From assembly GCA_910585155.1 (NCBI GenBank), contig CAJUEC010000017.1:1-44156 (forward strand): a stretch of 44,156 nt of DNA, written 5' to 3'. The DNA is from an uncultured Oscillospiraceae bacterium. Lineage in GTDB: Bacteria; Bacillota; Clostridia; Oscillospirales; Oscillospiraceae. Position 1 is the stretch's first letter. Each line of letters begins with the position of its first letter. The notes beneath the pieces were generated by a model, which was not told the DNA's origin, did no database searches, and saw only the letters and a program-made list of their open reading frames with translations. A program made the translations under genes and the position numbers. This document shows positions 7,951-15,399 of this stretch, in pieces.

Positions 7951-9558
7951 TCAGCGGTCCAGCCAGCACGCCCACAGGTCGGCGCGCAGGTTCTGCACAT
8001 CGGCGTAGTGGAAGTCCCTCACGTCGTTCCTCACAAAGGTGATGGCCTGGGAGCCGAAGATCACCTTTATCATGCAGTACTCGTCCACCACCTTCTCGGC
8101 CACCTCCTGGGTCTTGGCGTTGCGCTCCTCCTCGGTCTGGGCGGAGGTGATGGCGGTGGTGATCTGGTGGAGCTCGTCGGGGATCTCGAAGGCGTTCACC
8201 CCCAGGCCGAAGCCCTCGTACTGGTAGAAGGTGGAGGCGTACTGGGAGGCCGCGCCGGCCTCCGCCCCCATCTGGTGCAGGAACATCCCGGACTCCCAGC
8301 CGCCGATGTAGTTGACGAAAGCAGCGCCCTCGATGGGCCGGATCTGGACGTTGATGCCGATGGCGGACAGCTGCTCGGCGATGACCTGGCAGACGTTGAC
8401 CACGGTGGTGGCGTTGCTGCAGGTGATCATGGTGTCAAATCCATCGGCGTAGCCCGCCTCGGCCAGCAGCTGCTTGGCCTGCTCCACGTCGTACGCCTGG
8501 CCGGTGGTGTCCTTGTTGTAGAAGGGGGAGCTCTCCGGGGCCCACTGGTTGGTCTTCACCGCGTAGCCGAAGGTGAGGGTGTCCACGATGGCGTCCACGT
8601 CGATGGCGTGGCTCACCGCCTTGCGCACCTTCTCGTTGGCAAAGGGGTCGCCCTCCTTCATGTTGAAGCACAGGGTGTAGTAGTAGCTGGGCAGCTGGGC
8701 GGGCTTGCCCGTGGTGTCGCCATAGCCGCTGAGCTGCTCCACCAGGCTGTAGGTCTCGGTAAGCATGGCGTCGATGTCGCCTGTTTTGAGGGCCTGGGCG
8801 GCCACCAGCTCCTGCTGGTAGTAGACCATGTCCACCCCGTCCAGCAGCACCTTGCCCTGCCAGTAGTTGTCGTTGCGGTCAAAGATCCAGCTCACGTCCG
8901 CGTTGAATTCGGCCTCCACGAAGGGGCCGGTGCCCACGGGGTTCTGCGCCAGCCACTCCGCCCCCTTCTCGTCAAAGGCCTTCTTGGAGGCGATGAGCAC
9001 CGTGCGGCACAGGGAGTAGTCAAACAGGGAGTCCCACTGGGTGAAGTGGCAGACCACGGTCTTGCCGTCGGTGGCCTCGGCGTGGTCGTAGAACTTGAAG
9101 AAGGAGTCCTTCAGCACACCGTTCTCCTTGTAGTAGTCCAGGTTCCAGGCCACCGCCTCGGCGTCGCAGGGGCTGCCGTCGGAGAACTGGATCCCGTCCC
9201 GGAGCACGATGGTCCAGGTCAGCGCGTCGGCGTCCGGGGTGATGCTCTGGGCCAGGAAGGGCTCGGGGCTGCCGTCGGAGCCGTAGCGGGCCAGGGGCTC
9301 ATAGATATAGCCGAACATGGCGATGGCCATGATACCCCGTATGTCGTACCAGGCCCGGGTGGTGGGAGTGGCGGCGGAGATGGTCAGCCGGCCCCCCTCC
9401 TTCTTCTCCGAGTTGGGGGTGTCCACCCCGCCGCTTTGGGTGGGCTGGGTGCTGCTGCCCGCCGGGGGAGCGCTGCTCCCCGCGCCGGACTCGCCGCAGG
9501 CGGCCAGAAGGGTCAGGAGCATGGAACACGCCAAGAGTACGCACAGCTTCTTTTTCAT
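7951..9558 (-). CDS. Family 5 extracellular solute-binding lipoprotein (peptide-type)
   Basis: This 535-residue lipoprotein would capture the importer substrate outside the membrane. The N-terminus is a lipoprotein signal with lipobox LAAC (Cys21), followed by a Ser/Gly/Pro linker to about residue 50. The mature part has SBP_bac_5 landmarks: YEPLARYGSDGSPEPFLAQS, a block ALTWTIVLRDGIQFSDGSPCDAEAVAWNLDYY, then GTGPFVEAEFNAD and KVRKAVSHAIDVDAI. The start follows GGAGGAAACGTGAT. Hairpins flank the gene on both sides (9611-9652 and 7872-7921), consistent with separate control of its dose. Being in an operon with cyclase-family and lyase-family enzymes suggests the ligand is their substrate, not a generic nutrient peptide, but the ligand cannot be read from sequence. 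Confidence 0.93.
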   Translation of the reverse strand: MKKKLCVLLACSMLLTLLAACGESGAGSSAPPAGSSTQPTQSGGVDTPNSEKKEGGRLTISAATPTTRAWYDIRGIMAIAMFGYIYEPLARYGSDGSPEPFLAQSITPDADALTWTIVLRDGIQFSDGSPCDAEAVAWNLDYYKENGVLKDSFFKFYDHAEATDGKTVVCHFTQWDSLFDYSLCRTVLIASKKAFDEKGAEWLAQNPVGTGPFVEAEFNADVSWIFDRNDNYWQGKVLLDGVDMVYYQQELVAAQALKTGDIDAMLTETYSLVEQLSGYGDTTGKPAQLPSYYYTLCFNMKEGDPFANEKVRKAVSHAIDVDAIVDTLTFGYAVKTNQWAPESSPFYNKDTTGQAYDVEQAKQLLAEAGYADGFDTMITCSNATTVVNVCQVIAEQLSAIGINVQIRPIEGAAFVNYIGGWESGMFLHQMGAEAGAASQYASTFYQYEGFGLGVNAFEIPDELHQITTAITSAQTEEERNAKTQEVAEKVVDEYCMIKVIFGSQAITFVRNDVRDFHYADVQNLRADLWACWLDR

Positions 9559-9610
9559 ATCACGTTTCCTCCTATGTCTGAAATTCGGGCCGTTTTCAAC
9601 CTGTCATGCG

Positions 9611-9652
9611 CGCGGCTGGGCCATCCCCGCCCAAAGGCCGCTCACAGCCGCG
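9611..9652 (-). other. Intercistronic hairpin upstream of binding-protein gene
   Basis: An 8-bp outer stem (9611-9618 with 9645-9652) and an inner GGCC pair form a hairpin in the 95-bp gap between the lyase-family gene and the binding-protein gene. It contains GCTGGGCCATC, also present in the repeat relic at 11632-11686. Confidence 0.45.
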
Positions 9653-9653
9653 T

Positions 9654-10604
9654 CTATTCCTCGATCCTGCCCAGATAGGGGTGCTCCAGCCCCTTCCAGT
9701 ACTTTGCCTCCCGCTGGAACCACTGCCCGTCGTGCTTCACCTGGAACAGGTCGCAGCGGGCGGCCTCCTCCTCCGTGATGCCCAGCTCGTGCTCGTCGCA
9801 GAATACGGTGGACTTGTCCTCCAGCACCCGCTTCCCCCAGGAGGTCATGCCGTAGTTGGCCCCCTTGGTGATGCAGTGGGCGGTCACATAATTGAAGCCC
9901 AGCTTCTCGATGTCCTCAAAATTCACGTCGGGGACGCCGCCGGGGGCCATGACGTCGGGCCACATTTTCCAGCCCTTGACGTACTTGGCCACCTCCGTGC
10001 CCTCCTCCAGGGTGCGCAGGCCGATGACCAGCGTCATCTCCGCCCCCAGCTCCTCGGCGCGGATGCAGCGCTCGATGGCCTCCTCCAGGCCGTATTGCAG
10101 GGCTGTTTCCGTCCGGGCGATGAGCATGCACTGCGTGCCGGAGCAGGCGTCCAGCGCCGCCCGGACCTTGGCCAGGAACACGTCCCGGGACACGGCGGGG
10201 TGGGGGATGGTGCCGAAGGGCTCGCCGTCCCGCAGGGCCTTGGCCCAGCGGCCATAGCCCCGGGTGCCGGTGGTGTCGTCCAGGGTCAACGCCATGGCGC
10301 CCGCCTCCGCCAGCCGTTTGGTGGTGCGGTAGGCGTGCAGGGGGGTCTCGCCGTAGCCGTCGTCGGCGTCGATGCAGCAGGGCAGGGGCGAGGCGGCGCA
10401 CACGTTGCCCGTGATGCGCACCAGATCGTCCGCCGTGATGAGCCCCACGTCCGGGGTGGCGCAGTTCCCGGCCACCACGCCGCCGGACAGCAGCGTGGCC
10501 TCAAACCCCGCCGCCTGCGCGCACTTGGCGGACATGACATCCCAGACGATGGGGGCAAAGATCTGCTTCTGGGCCACCAATTCGCGTAAAGATTTTCTTT
10601 CCAT
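9654..10604 (-). CDS. Isocitrate lyase/PEP mutase family protein, copy 1
   Basis: This 316-residue protein belongs to the isocitrate lyase/phosphoenolpyruvate mutase superfamily (TIM-barrel enzymes that make or break C-C or C-P bonds next to a 2-oxo acid, or decarboxylate or hydrolyse one). Visible landmarks are ATLLSGGVVAG near residue 40, PDVGLITADDL, the Mg-binding DADDGYG (79-85) and TLDDTTG (108-113). The lyase loop KKCGH, with its catalytic cysteine, is absent; the equivalent region reads GYGRWAKALRDGEPFG. That argues against isocitrate or methylisocitrate lyase and leaves a PEP-mutase-like, oxaloacetate-hydrolase-like or new activity. It lies 35 bp after a related copy. The start at 10604 follows AGGAG. 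Confidence 0.85.
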   Translation of the reverse strand: MERKSLRELVAQKQIFAPIVWDVMSAKCAQAAGFEATLLSGGVVAGNCATPDVGLITADDLVRITGNVCAASPLPCCIDADDGYGETPLHAYRTTKRLAEAGAMALTLDDTTGTRGYGRWAKALRDGEPFGTIPHPAVSRDVFLAKVRAALDACSGTQCMLIARTETALQYGLEEAIERCIRAEELGAEMTLVIGLRTLEEGTEVAKYVKGWKMWPDVMAPGGVPDVNFEDIEKLGFNYVTAHCITKGANYGMTSWGKRVLEDKSTVFCDEHELGITEEEAARCDLFQVKHDGQWFQREAKYWKGLEHPYLGRIEE

Positions 10605-10639
10605 ATCTCCTGAGCTCCTTATCTCGCAGTTTACCGGTG

Positions 10640-11593
10640 TCAGTTCTCACCCGGGAGGTCCTTCCAGAAGCCCGGCTCCTTGGACATATAGCGGTCGGGC
10701 CGGACGGGCCGGTTCTTCGCCTGCATCCCCACAATGCCCTGCTCCACCTCTTCCGGCTTCAGGCCCATGGTGTGGGTGTCGTGATAGGCCAGGCTCTTGT
10801 CCTGAACGGCGTGCTTGCCGAAGTCGATCATGCCCCACATGGCCGCCTTCTCCAGGATGTGCATGGTAACAAAGTTGAAGCCCAGCGGCTCGATGTCCTC
10901 CAGCCTCACGTCGGGCACGCCGCCGCGGGAGCCCACGTCGGGCCACATCTTCCAGCCCTTCACCTGCTCGGCCACCCGCTGGCCCTCCTCCAGGTTCATC
11001 AGCCCGATGATCAGCGTCATCTCCGCCCCCAGCTCCTGGGCCAGCAGACAGCGCTCAATGGCCTCGTCCAGGCCGTATTGCAGCTTGCTCTCCGTGCGGG
11101 CGATGGGCATGCAGTCCGTGCCGGAGCATGCCTCCAGGCAGGCCTTCAGCTTGGCCAGCCAAACCTTGCGGGACACCGCAGGATGGGTCATGGCCCCGTC
11201 CGGCGCACCGCCCCGCAGCTGCATCCCCCAGCGGTTGTACCCCCGGTACCCCGTGGTGTCGTCCAGGGTGAGGGACATGGCCCCCGCCTCCACCAGCCGC
11301 TGGGTCAGGCGATAGGCGTGCAGGGGAGTCTCGCCGTAGCCGTCGTCCGCGTCCACGCAGCAGGGCAGCGGGGACTCTGCGGTGATGTACTGCGTGGCCC
11401 GGACCAGGTCGTCCGCGGTGATCAGCCCAATGTCCGGCAGGCCGCACACCCACTCGGCCAGCGCCCCCCCGGACAGCAGCGTCGCCTCAAATCCGGCCTG
11501 CTCCGCCGCCCGGGCGGACATCAGATCCCAGACACAAGGCGCGAAAACCTGCTTTTCAGCCACAAGCTCCCGCAGGGTTTTCCGTTTTTCCAT
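10640..11593 (-). CDS. Isocitrate lyase/PEP mutase family protein, copy 2
   Basis: This 317-residue paralogue shares its layout and long stretches with copy 1: KTLRELVAEKQVFAP at the N-terminus, the DADDGYGETPLHAYR block, and TLDDTTGYRGY. It also lacks the catalytic KKCGH loop. I chose the ATG at 11593 because GGAGGG lies about 10 nt upstream; an earlier in-frame start nine codons up precedes that site. The copies differ around the substrate loop (GMQLRGGAPDGAMTHPAVS against AKALRDGEPFGTIPHPAVS), so they may form a heteromer or act on successive intermediates. Known family members act as homotetramers. The position between a cyclase-family hydrolase and the importer suggests a role in breaking down the imported compound. 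Confidence 0.85.
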   Translation of the reverse strand: MEKRKTLRELVAEKQVFAPCVWDLMSARAAEQAGFEATLLSGGALAEWVCGLPDIGLITADDLVRATQYITAESPLPCCVDADDGYGETPLHAYRLTQRLVEAGAMSLTLDDTTGYRGYNRWGMQLRGGAPDGAMTHPAVSRKVWLAKLKACLEACSGTDCMPIARTESKLQYGLDEAIERCLLAQELGAEMTLIIGLMNLEEGQRVAEQVKGWKMWPDVGSRGGVPDVRLEDIEPLGFNFVTMHILEKAAMWGMIDFGKHAVQDKSLAYHDTHTMGLKPEEVEQGIVGMQAKNRPVRPDRYMSKEPGFWKDLPGEN

Positions 11594-11631
11594 TTCGTAA
11601 GCCCTCCAGTTTTGTATCAATTTCCAGTTTG

Positions 11632-11686
11632 AGAACTTCTATTCACAGCTGGGCCATCGGATCCCGGGGCTGCGAATACAGGCTCC
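11632..11686. repeat. Short relic of the palindromic repeat family
   Basis: A 55-bp inverted repeat in the 112-bp gap between the cyclase gene and lyase copy 2. Its left end AGAACTTCTATTCACAGC matches 16 of 18 bases of the end of the 162-bp element at 18589-18750, and its right end, reversed, matches 16 of 19. The interior is largely lost. It probably now acts as an intercistronic hairpin. Confidence 0.55.
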
Positions 11687-11705
11687 ATCCTCCGTTCCCG
11701 CCCGC

Positions 11706-12386
11706 TCAAAAACCGGGAAGGCCCTCGATGGCGTACACCCGCACCGGGCAGGAGTCCAGCCCCCGGATGGGAAGGGGGGCAAAGGAGATAAAGAAGGTGT
11801 CGCTCTGAAGCTGGTCCAGATTCTTGAGCACCTCCAGGAAGGTGATGTTCTTCGCCATGCACACATCGTGGAAGGGCTTCACGTCCTCATTGCGGTTCTC
11901 GATGGATACCCCGTCGCCAAAGCCCACCGACTTTACCCCGTGCTCCACCATCCACCGACCGGTCTCGCCGTTGACCAAAAGCCGCTGGTCCTCCTCGGTG
12001 TTGGTTTTGGGGGTGAAGGGGGGCAGCTTGTAGGGGGAGTCCAGAATCACCACGTCGCCCGCCTGAATCCTGCCGCCCAGCGCCCGGTCCAGCACCTCCG
12101 GGGTGATGTAGCCGTTGGGCGCCACCCCCTCCAGCTCCACATAGACGCACCGGCCCATGAAGCTGGTCAGCGGCAAGGCGGCCACGTCGGGCCAGCTGTC
12201 CTCGTGGTGGTAGGGGCACTCGCAGTGGGTGCCCAGGTGGCTGGTCAGGTCCATGATCGTGTGATAATCGGGGATGGGCCCGCCGGTGTTGAAGCGGTAC
12301 ATGTGGCACCGCCGGGACTCTGCGGCCGGGTCCAGCGGCTTGGTCAGGTCCACCACCCGCAGGCCGCCCAGCTGATAGACGCTCAT
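11706..12386 (-). CDS. Cyclase-family metal-dependent hydrolase (kynurenine formamidase-like)
   Basis: This 226-residue protein belongs to the cyclase/kynurenine formamidase family, metal-dependent hydrolases of amide or lactone-type bonds. The family signature appears as DLTSHLGTHCECPYHHEDSWPDVAALPL, where His and Asp residues bind the metal; the usual HxGTHxDxPxH reads HLGTHCECPYH, with Glu-Cys where Asp is common. Later landmarks are GDVVILDS and GVKSVGFGDGVSIE. The start at 12386 overlaps the previous stop as ATGA and follows AGGAAACGCT. It is the second gene of the operon. Likely chemistry is hydrolysis of an amide, formyl or ring bond in the imported compound; the true substrate is unknown. 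Confidence 0.85.
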   Translation of the reverse strand: MSVYQLGGLRVVDLTKPLDPAAESRRCHMYRFNTGGPIPDYHTIMDLTSHLGTHCECPYHHEDSWPDVAALPLTSFMGRCVYVELEGVAPNGYITPEVLDRALGGRIQAGDVVILDSPYKLPPFTPKTNTEEDQRLLVNGETGRWMVEHGVKSVGFGDGVSIENRNEDVKPFHDVCMAKNITFLEVLKNLDQLQSDTFFISFAPLPIRGLDSCPVRVYAIEGLPGF

Positions 12387-13324
12387 AGCGTTTCCTCCTC
12401 TGTTTGATATGCCGCCCTGTCCTCCAGGGCGTGGATGAGTCTGACCACCATTTCGTGGTAGGGCACCGACAGGCCCACCGCCTTGGCCGCCTCCAGTACG
12501 CTGCCGCTGATGGTGTCCACCTCCGTGCGGCGGCCGTCCCGGATATCGGCGCAGATGGAGGTACAGCCGTTCCTGGCGTTCCGGCACACGGCCTCCACCT
12601 CCTCAATGACCTCCCCCTCGTCAAACCGGGAAATTCCCTCCGCGTTGGCCACCGCCACCGCCTCCCGGCACAGAGCCCGCAGCAGGGATCTGGCGTGGGG
12701 GTTGTCGCACAGGAAGCCCAGGGGCACTTGGAGCACCGCCGTCAGCGAGCTGGCCGCCGTGTTGGTGAACAGCTTGGACCAGATCTGCCGCTTCACGTCC
12801 TCGCTGGTGACGCAGGGGAAGCCGCAGGCAGTAAAGCACGCCGCGATGTCCACCGCCGCGGCCCCGTCCCCCTCCAGCACGCCGATGGAGGTCAGGCCGG
12901 TCCCCCCGTGATAGGTGCACCCGTTGGCCACCACCGAGGCGTTGTGCTGGGTGGAGCCGATGATCACATGGGCCCGGTCGGTGAAGGGGAGCAGCTTGGT
13001 CTCATGCCCCGCCCCGTTCTGAAGGGTCATCAGGTAGGTGTCCGGGCCGATGAGCCGCCGGTTCTTGGACAGCGCCTCCCGGGTAAACATGGATTTGACG
13101 AATATCAGAATCAGATCCATCTCCGGCAGCCCCGCCGGCTCCACTGCTGCGGCCGGGTGGAATACCCGGTCCGTCCCATCCCGCTCCCGGACGGTGACGC
13201 CGTCCGCATTGATCTTGTCCACCCTCTCCTGGTCCACGTCCAGGAGCCAGACCGAATTTCCCTGGGACAGGTAGCCGCCAAACAGCATCCCCATTGCCCC
13301 GGCGCCGAGAATTGTAATGTTCAT
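12383..13324 (-). CDS. Ketopantoate reductase-family (ApbA/PanE) dehydrogenase
   Basis: This 313-residue NAD(P)-dependent 2-hydroxyacid/2-oxoacid oxidoreductase is the first gene of the importer operon. The Rossmann motif GAGAMG starts at residue 7. The ketopantoate-family features LILIFVKSMFTREAL, TLQNGAGHE and VKRQIWSKLFTNTAASSLTAVL follow, including the conserved active-site lysine in the KLFTN segment. Housekeeping PanE belongs with pantothenate genes; its place here, coupled by ATGA to a cyclase-family hydrolase and upstream of two lyase-family proteins, points to a catabolic reductase acting on a related branched 2-oxo acid. It is transcribed from the promoter at 13373-13401. Confidence 0.88.
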   Translation of the reverse strand: MNITILGAGAMGMLFGGYLSQGNSVWLLDVDQERVDKINADGVTVRERDGTDRVFHPAAAVEPAGLPEMDLILIFVKSMFTREALSKNRRLIGPDTYLMTLQNGAGHETKLLPFTDRAHVIIGSTQHNASVVANGCTYHGGTGLTSIGVLEGDGAAAVDIAACFTACGFPCVTSEDVKRQIWSKLFTNTAASSLTAVLQVPLGFLCDNPHARSLLRALCREAVAVANAEGISRFDEGEVIEEVEAVCRNARNGCTSICADIRDGRRTEVDTISGSVLEAAKAVGLSVPYHEMVVRLIHALEDRAAYQTEEETL

Positions 13325-13350
13325 ACGCTCAGTCTCCGTCTCGCTTTAAC

Positions 13351-13369
13351 ATTTAACATCGATTGCAAA
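13351..13369 (-). promoter_or_regulatory. Candidate LacI-family operator O1 at operon start site
   Basis: On the minus strand this reads TTTGCAATCGATGTTAAAT, centred on CG as LacI-family operators are. It begins 4 bp downstream of the -10 element and should cover the transcription start of the importer operon. Fifteen of 19 bases match the site at 14117-14135 beside the lacI-type gene. Confidence 0.55.
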
Positions 13370-13372
13370 GTT

Positions 13373-13401
13373 ATTATAATCCACATTATTTTGTTTTGCA
13401 A
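13373..13401 (-). promoter_or_regulatory. Sigma-70-type promoter of the importer operon
   Basis: Minus-strand -35 TTGCAA (13396-13401), 17-bp spacer, perfect -10 TATAAT (13373-13378). It lies about 50 bp upstream of the dehydrogenase start and is the only strong promoter seen for the nine-gene block down to 3978. Confidence 0.8.
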
Positions 13402-13575
13402 TAGATTTCATGGAATAAAAAATCTCGCCAGAATCCAGCTTCGGCAAAATCACGGCGGCAGCCCCTCTCCCCTCAAATTCACAAAATCCACATAAATCCC
13501 TCGGGCAATCTCTAGATTTCCATCGAAATACATAACCTTCCGACGTTTTCCAGCTCCTCCATTTTGCCTACACGA

Positions 13576-13594
13576 ACAGCAATCGATGCCAAAT
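13576..13594 (+). promoter_or_regulatory. Candidate auxiliary LacI-family operator O2
   Basis: Reads ACAGCAATCGATGCCAAAT and matches O1 at 14 of 19 positions, including the core GCAATCGATG. Its centre lies 224 bp from the O1 centre, a distance compatible with DNA looping by a tetrameric LacI-type protein. No promoter lies right beside it. Confidence 0.4.
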
Positions 13595-13635
13595 TTTTGT
13601 GCAGGATGACAACCACAGCAGCCGGAAAACAACGA

Positions 13636-13661
13636 AGCCGGACGCTCACCGGCGTCCGGCT
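13636..13661 (-). terminator. Hairpin terminator after cupin gene
   Basis: A 10-bp perfect stem (13636-13645 with 13652-13661) with a 6-nt loop lies 31 bp past the cupin stop. On the minus strand it is followed by TCGTTGTTTT, a broken T tract, so it is a plausible but imperfect intrinsic terminator. Confidence 0.55.
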
Positions 13662-13692
13662 CCGATGTCCGGGTCGTCTTTGCCCCCACTCC

Positions 13693-14043
13693 TCATCCGT
13701 AGAGGATCAGTGCAATCAGCTCCAGGGGCTCGCCCCCCACACACTTGATTCCATGCCCGCATCCGGCGGGCGTGAAGGTCACGTCCCCCGCCTCCACCAT
13801 GCTCACCTCGCCGTTGTCGTTATATTCCCCCCGGCCGCTGTACACGTAGTAGATCTCCGTATCGCCGGTGTGGACGTGGTAGCCGATGCCGCTGCCGGGC
13901 TGAACGGTGGTGTGGGCAAAGACGCGGCCGTGCCCGTTCAGCTCCTCGTCGCTGTTTATCAAACTGCGCACCGTGATGAAGCCCTCCGCGCCAAATTTGC
14001 GCTCATGCCGCTCCACCGTTTTTTCCTGGTTCCTTCGTATCAT
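13693..14043 (-). CDS. Small single-domain cupin protein
   Basis: This 116-residue protein is one conserved beta-barrel (cupin_2). Motif 1 is GSGIGYHVHTGDTEIYYVYSG, with metal ligands His56, His58 and Glu63. Motif 2 is AGDVTFTPAGCGHGI, with His97. Such proteins are metal-dependent isomerases, epimerases, dioxygenases or ligand sensors, often acting on sugars or small acids. It is transcribed away from the LacI-type gene from its own promoter (14083-14110), and an operator-like site lies between the two. It ends at a hairpin. Its reaction cannot be named. The position suggests it belongs to the same regulon as the importer operon. Confidence 0.85.
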   Translation of the reverse strand: MIRRNQEKTVERHERKFGAEGFITVRSLINSDEELNGHGRVFAHTTVQPGSGIGYHVHTGDTEIYYVYSGRGEYNDNGEVSMVEAGDVTFTPAGCGHGIKCVGGEPLELIALILYG

Positions 14044-14082
14044 GATTTGTCCTCCTTTTCTGTGATCCGGGTTCCCAATTTC

Positions 14083-14110
14083 ATTCTACCACAGAAAAAA
14101 TCCCTGTCAA
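14083..14110 (-). promoter_or_regulatory. Promoter of cupin gene
   Basis: Minus strand: -35 TTGACA (14105-14110), 16-bp spacer, extended -10 TGGTAGAAT with the hexamer at 14083-14088. It lies about 40 bp upstream of the cupin start, which has AAAAGGAGG. Confidence 0.75.
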
Positions 14111-14116
14111 TCCATT

Positions 14117-14135
14117 TTTGCAATCGGTGTCATAT
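14117..14135 (+). promoter_or_regulatory. Candidate LacI-family operator O3 between divergent promoters
   Basis: Reads TTTGCAATCGGTGTCATAT, matching O1 at 15 of 19 positions. It sits between the -35 boxes of the divergent cupin and lacI-type promoters, a position suited to autoregulation or loop formation. Confidence 0.5.
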
Positions 14136-14155
14136 CCATGCTCCCGCCGCCCGCC

Positions 14156-14184
14156 TTGACATTCGGATAAAAAAAATATAGAAT
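14156..14184 (+). promoter_or_regulatory. Promoter of LacI-type regulator
   Basis: -35 TTGACA (14156-14161), 17-bp spacer containing an A-rich run, -10 TAGAAT (14179-14184). The predicted leader to the GTG start at 14283 is about 90 nt. Confidence 0.75.
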
Positions 14185-14282
14185 GAAGTTGTATTTAGCC
14201 CGGCCCCCCTGTGCCGGGCGGCGTGCCTCCCCTCGGTTTTCTCCTGCGGACTCACAAAAATAATTGTATCTGGGGTGTCTTT

Positions 14283-15281
14283 GTGCGGCGGGAAGTTACG
14301 ATTTATGATATCGCTAAAATTGCGGATGTATCGCCCAGCACCGTTTCTCGGGTCATCAACAACCGGCCCAACGTAAAGGAGGCCACCCGAAAGCGCATCA
14401 TGTCCCTGTTGGAGCAGTATGACTACACGCCCAACGAGACCGCGCGCAGCCTTGTCACGCAGTCCTCGCGGATGATCGGCGTCCTCATCTCCGACATCCG
14501 CACCACCCACCATACGGATGGCATCTTCTATCTCCAGCGGGCGCTGTCCGAGCAGGGGTACTCCTGCCTGATCTACAACACCGGCATGGACAGCGGGGAG
14601 CAGACCCAGTACATCCAGGCCATCGAGCAGCGCAAGGTGGACGCCGCGGTGCTCATGGGCTCCATCTACCAGACCCGCCACATGGAGCAGGCCATCTGCC
14701 GCTATCTGCCCTCCACCCCCGTGTTCATCTGCAACGGATATCTGGACCTGCCCAACGTCTACGGCATTCTGGCCGGCGAACGGGACGGCGTGGCCGACTG
14801 CGTCAAGCTCCTGGCGGGAAAGGGGCGGCGGCGGACCGCCTTCCTGGTGGACCGCTCCACCCCCAGCAACCTGCTCAAGCAGGCGGGCTATGAGGAGGGG
14901 GTGGCCCGCTGGTGCGGCGGCGTGTCCCCCGTGGTCATCCACTCCGGCTCCTCCACCCAGGATGTCTATCAGGCCACCCGGGAGCTGCTGCGCGCCCACC
15001 CGGAGACCGACGGCGTGATCTACTCCGAGGACCTTCTGGCCGTTGTGGGCATACGCGCCCTGGTGGAGGGCGGGGTGCGCGTTCCGGACGATGTGGCCGT
15101 CATCGGCATCAACAACTCCCGGTACACCGAGCTGTGCACACCCACCCTCACCTCGCTGGACAACATGCTGTATGACCTGAGCCTGACCATCGCGGACAAC
15201 GTGGGCAGCGTGCTCCAGGGCCGCCACATCAGCAAAAAGGTGATGATCTACTCCAAAATCGTGGAGCGCCAGTCTACATAA
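14283..15281 (+). CDS. LacI/GalR family transcriptional regulator
   Basis: This 332-residue DNA-binding repressor or activator has an N-terminal helix-turn-helix TIYDIAKIADVSPSTVSRVINNRPNVKEATRKRI, a hinge, and a periplasmic-binding-protein-like ligand domain (RMIGVLISDIRTTHHTDGIF to the C-terminus, including DGVIYSEDLLAVVGIRAL). I chose the GTG at 14283 because the HTH begins four codons later as in the family; an upstream ATG would add 24 unrelated residues. A weak GGGGTG ribosome site precedes the GTG. It lies between the importer operon and the pentose operon. Operator-like sites occur upstream of the importer operon, and between it and the cupin gene, but none was seen at the pentose promoter, so the importer operon is the better predicted target. 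The ligand is probably an intermediate of that pathway. Confidence 0.93.
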   Translation: MRREVTIYDIAKIADVSPSTVSRVINNRPNVKEATRKRIMSLLEQYDYTPNETARSLVTQSSRMIGVLISDIRTTHHTDGIFYLQRALSEQGYSCLIYNTGMDSGEQTQYIQAIEQRKVDAAVLMGSIYQTRHMEQAICRYLPSTPVFICNGYLDLPNVYGILAGERDGVADCVKLLAGKGRRRTAFLVDRSTPSNLLKQAGYEEGVARWCGGVSPVVIHSGSSTQDVYQATRELLRAHPETDGVIYSEDLLAVVGIRALVEGGVRVPDDVAVIGINNSRYTELCTPTLTSLDNMLYDLSLTIADNVGSVLQGRHISKKVMIYSKIVERQST

Positions 15282-15299
15282 CCCCTGCGCCAGTGCGGA

Positions 15300-15343
15300 A
15301 AAACCGCGTATTCCCCGGGATCACCGGCGGAATACGCGGTTTT
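15300..15343. terminator. Bidirectional terminator between convergent genes
   Basis: A perfect 15-bp stem (15300-15314 with 15329-15343) with A-rich and T-rich ends serves the LacI-type gene on the plus strand and the isomerase gene on the minus strand, which converge here. Confidence 0.85.
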
Positions 15344-15399
15344 CGGTTATGATATGCGGCTGCGCCCGCCAGGGCTGGCCGGGGATACGGCGCTCCCGC

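Larger units (their letters stand above)
13403..13692. other. Intergenic region with second operator and cupin 3' end
   Basis: This gap between the operon promoter and the cupin gene shows no convincing gene; one 79-codon minus-strand open frame lacks family features. It holds the operator-like site at 13576-13594 and the hairpin at 13636-13661. Confidence 0.6.

Noticed and set aside
9654..11593. Isocitrate lyase or methylisocitrate lyase assignment
   Set aside because: The catalytic KKCGH loop is missing in both copies and no glyoxylate or methylcitrate partner genes are present.
12383..13324. Pantothenate biosynthesis PanE
   Set aside because: Family match is good, but there are no pantothenate genes nearby and it is coupled to catabolic-type genes, so a housekeeping role is unlikely.
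13450..13689. 79-codon minus-strand frame between cupin and importer operon
   Set aside because: No family resemblance; it overlaps the cupin terminator hairpin and the operator-like site, so it is more likely regulatory DNA.
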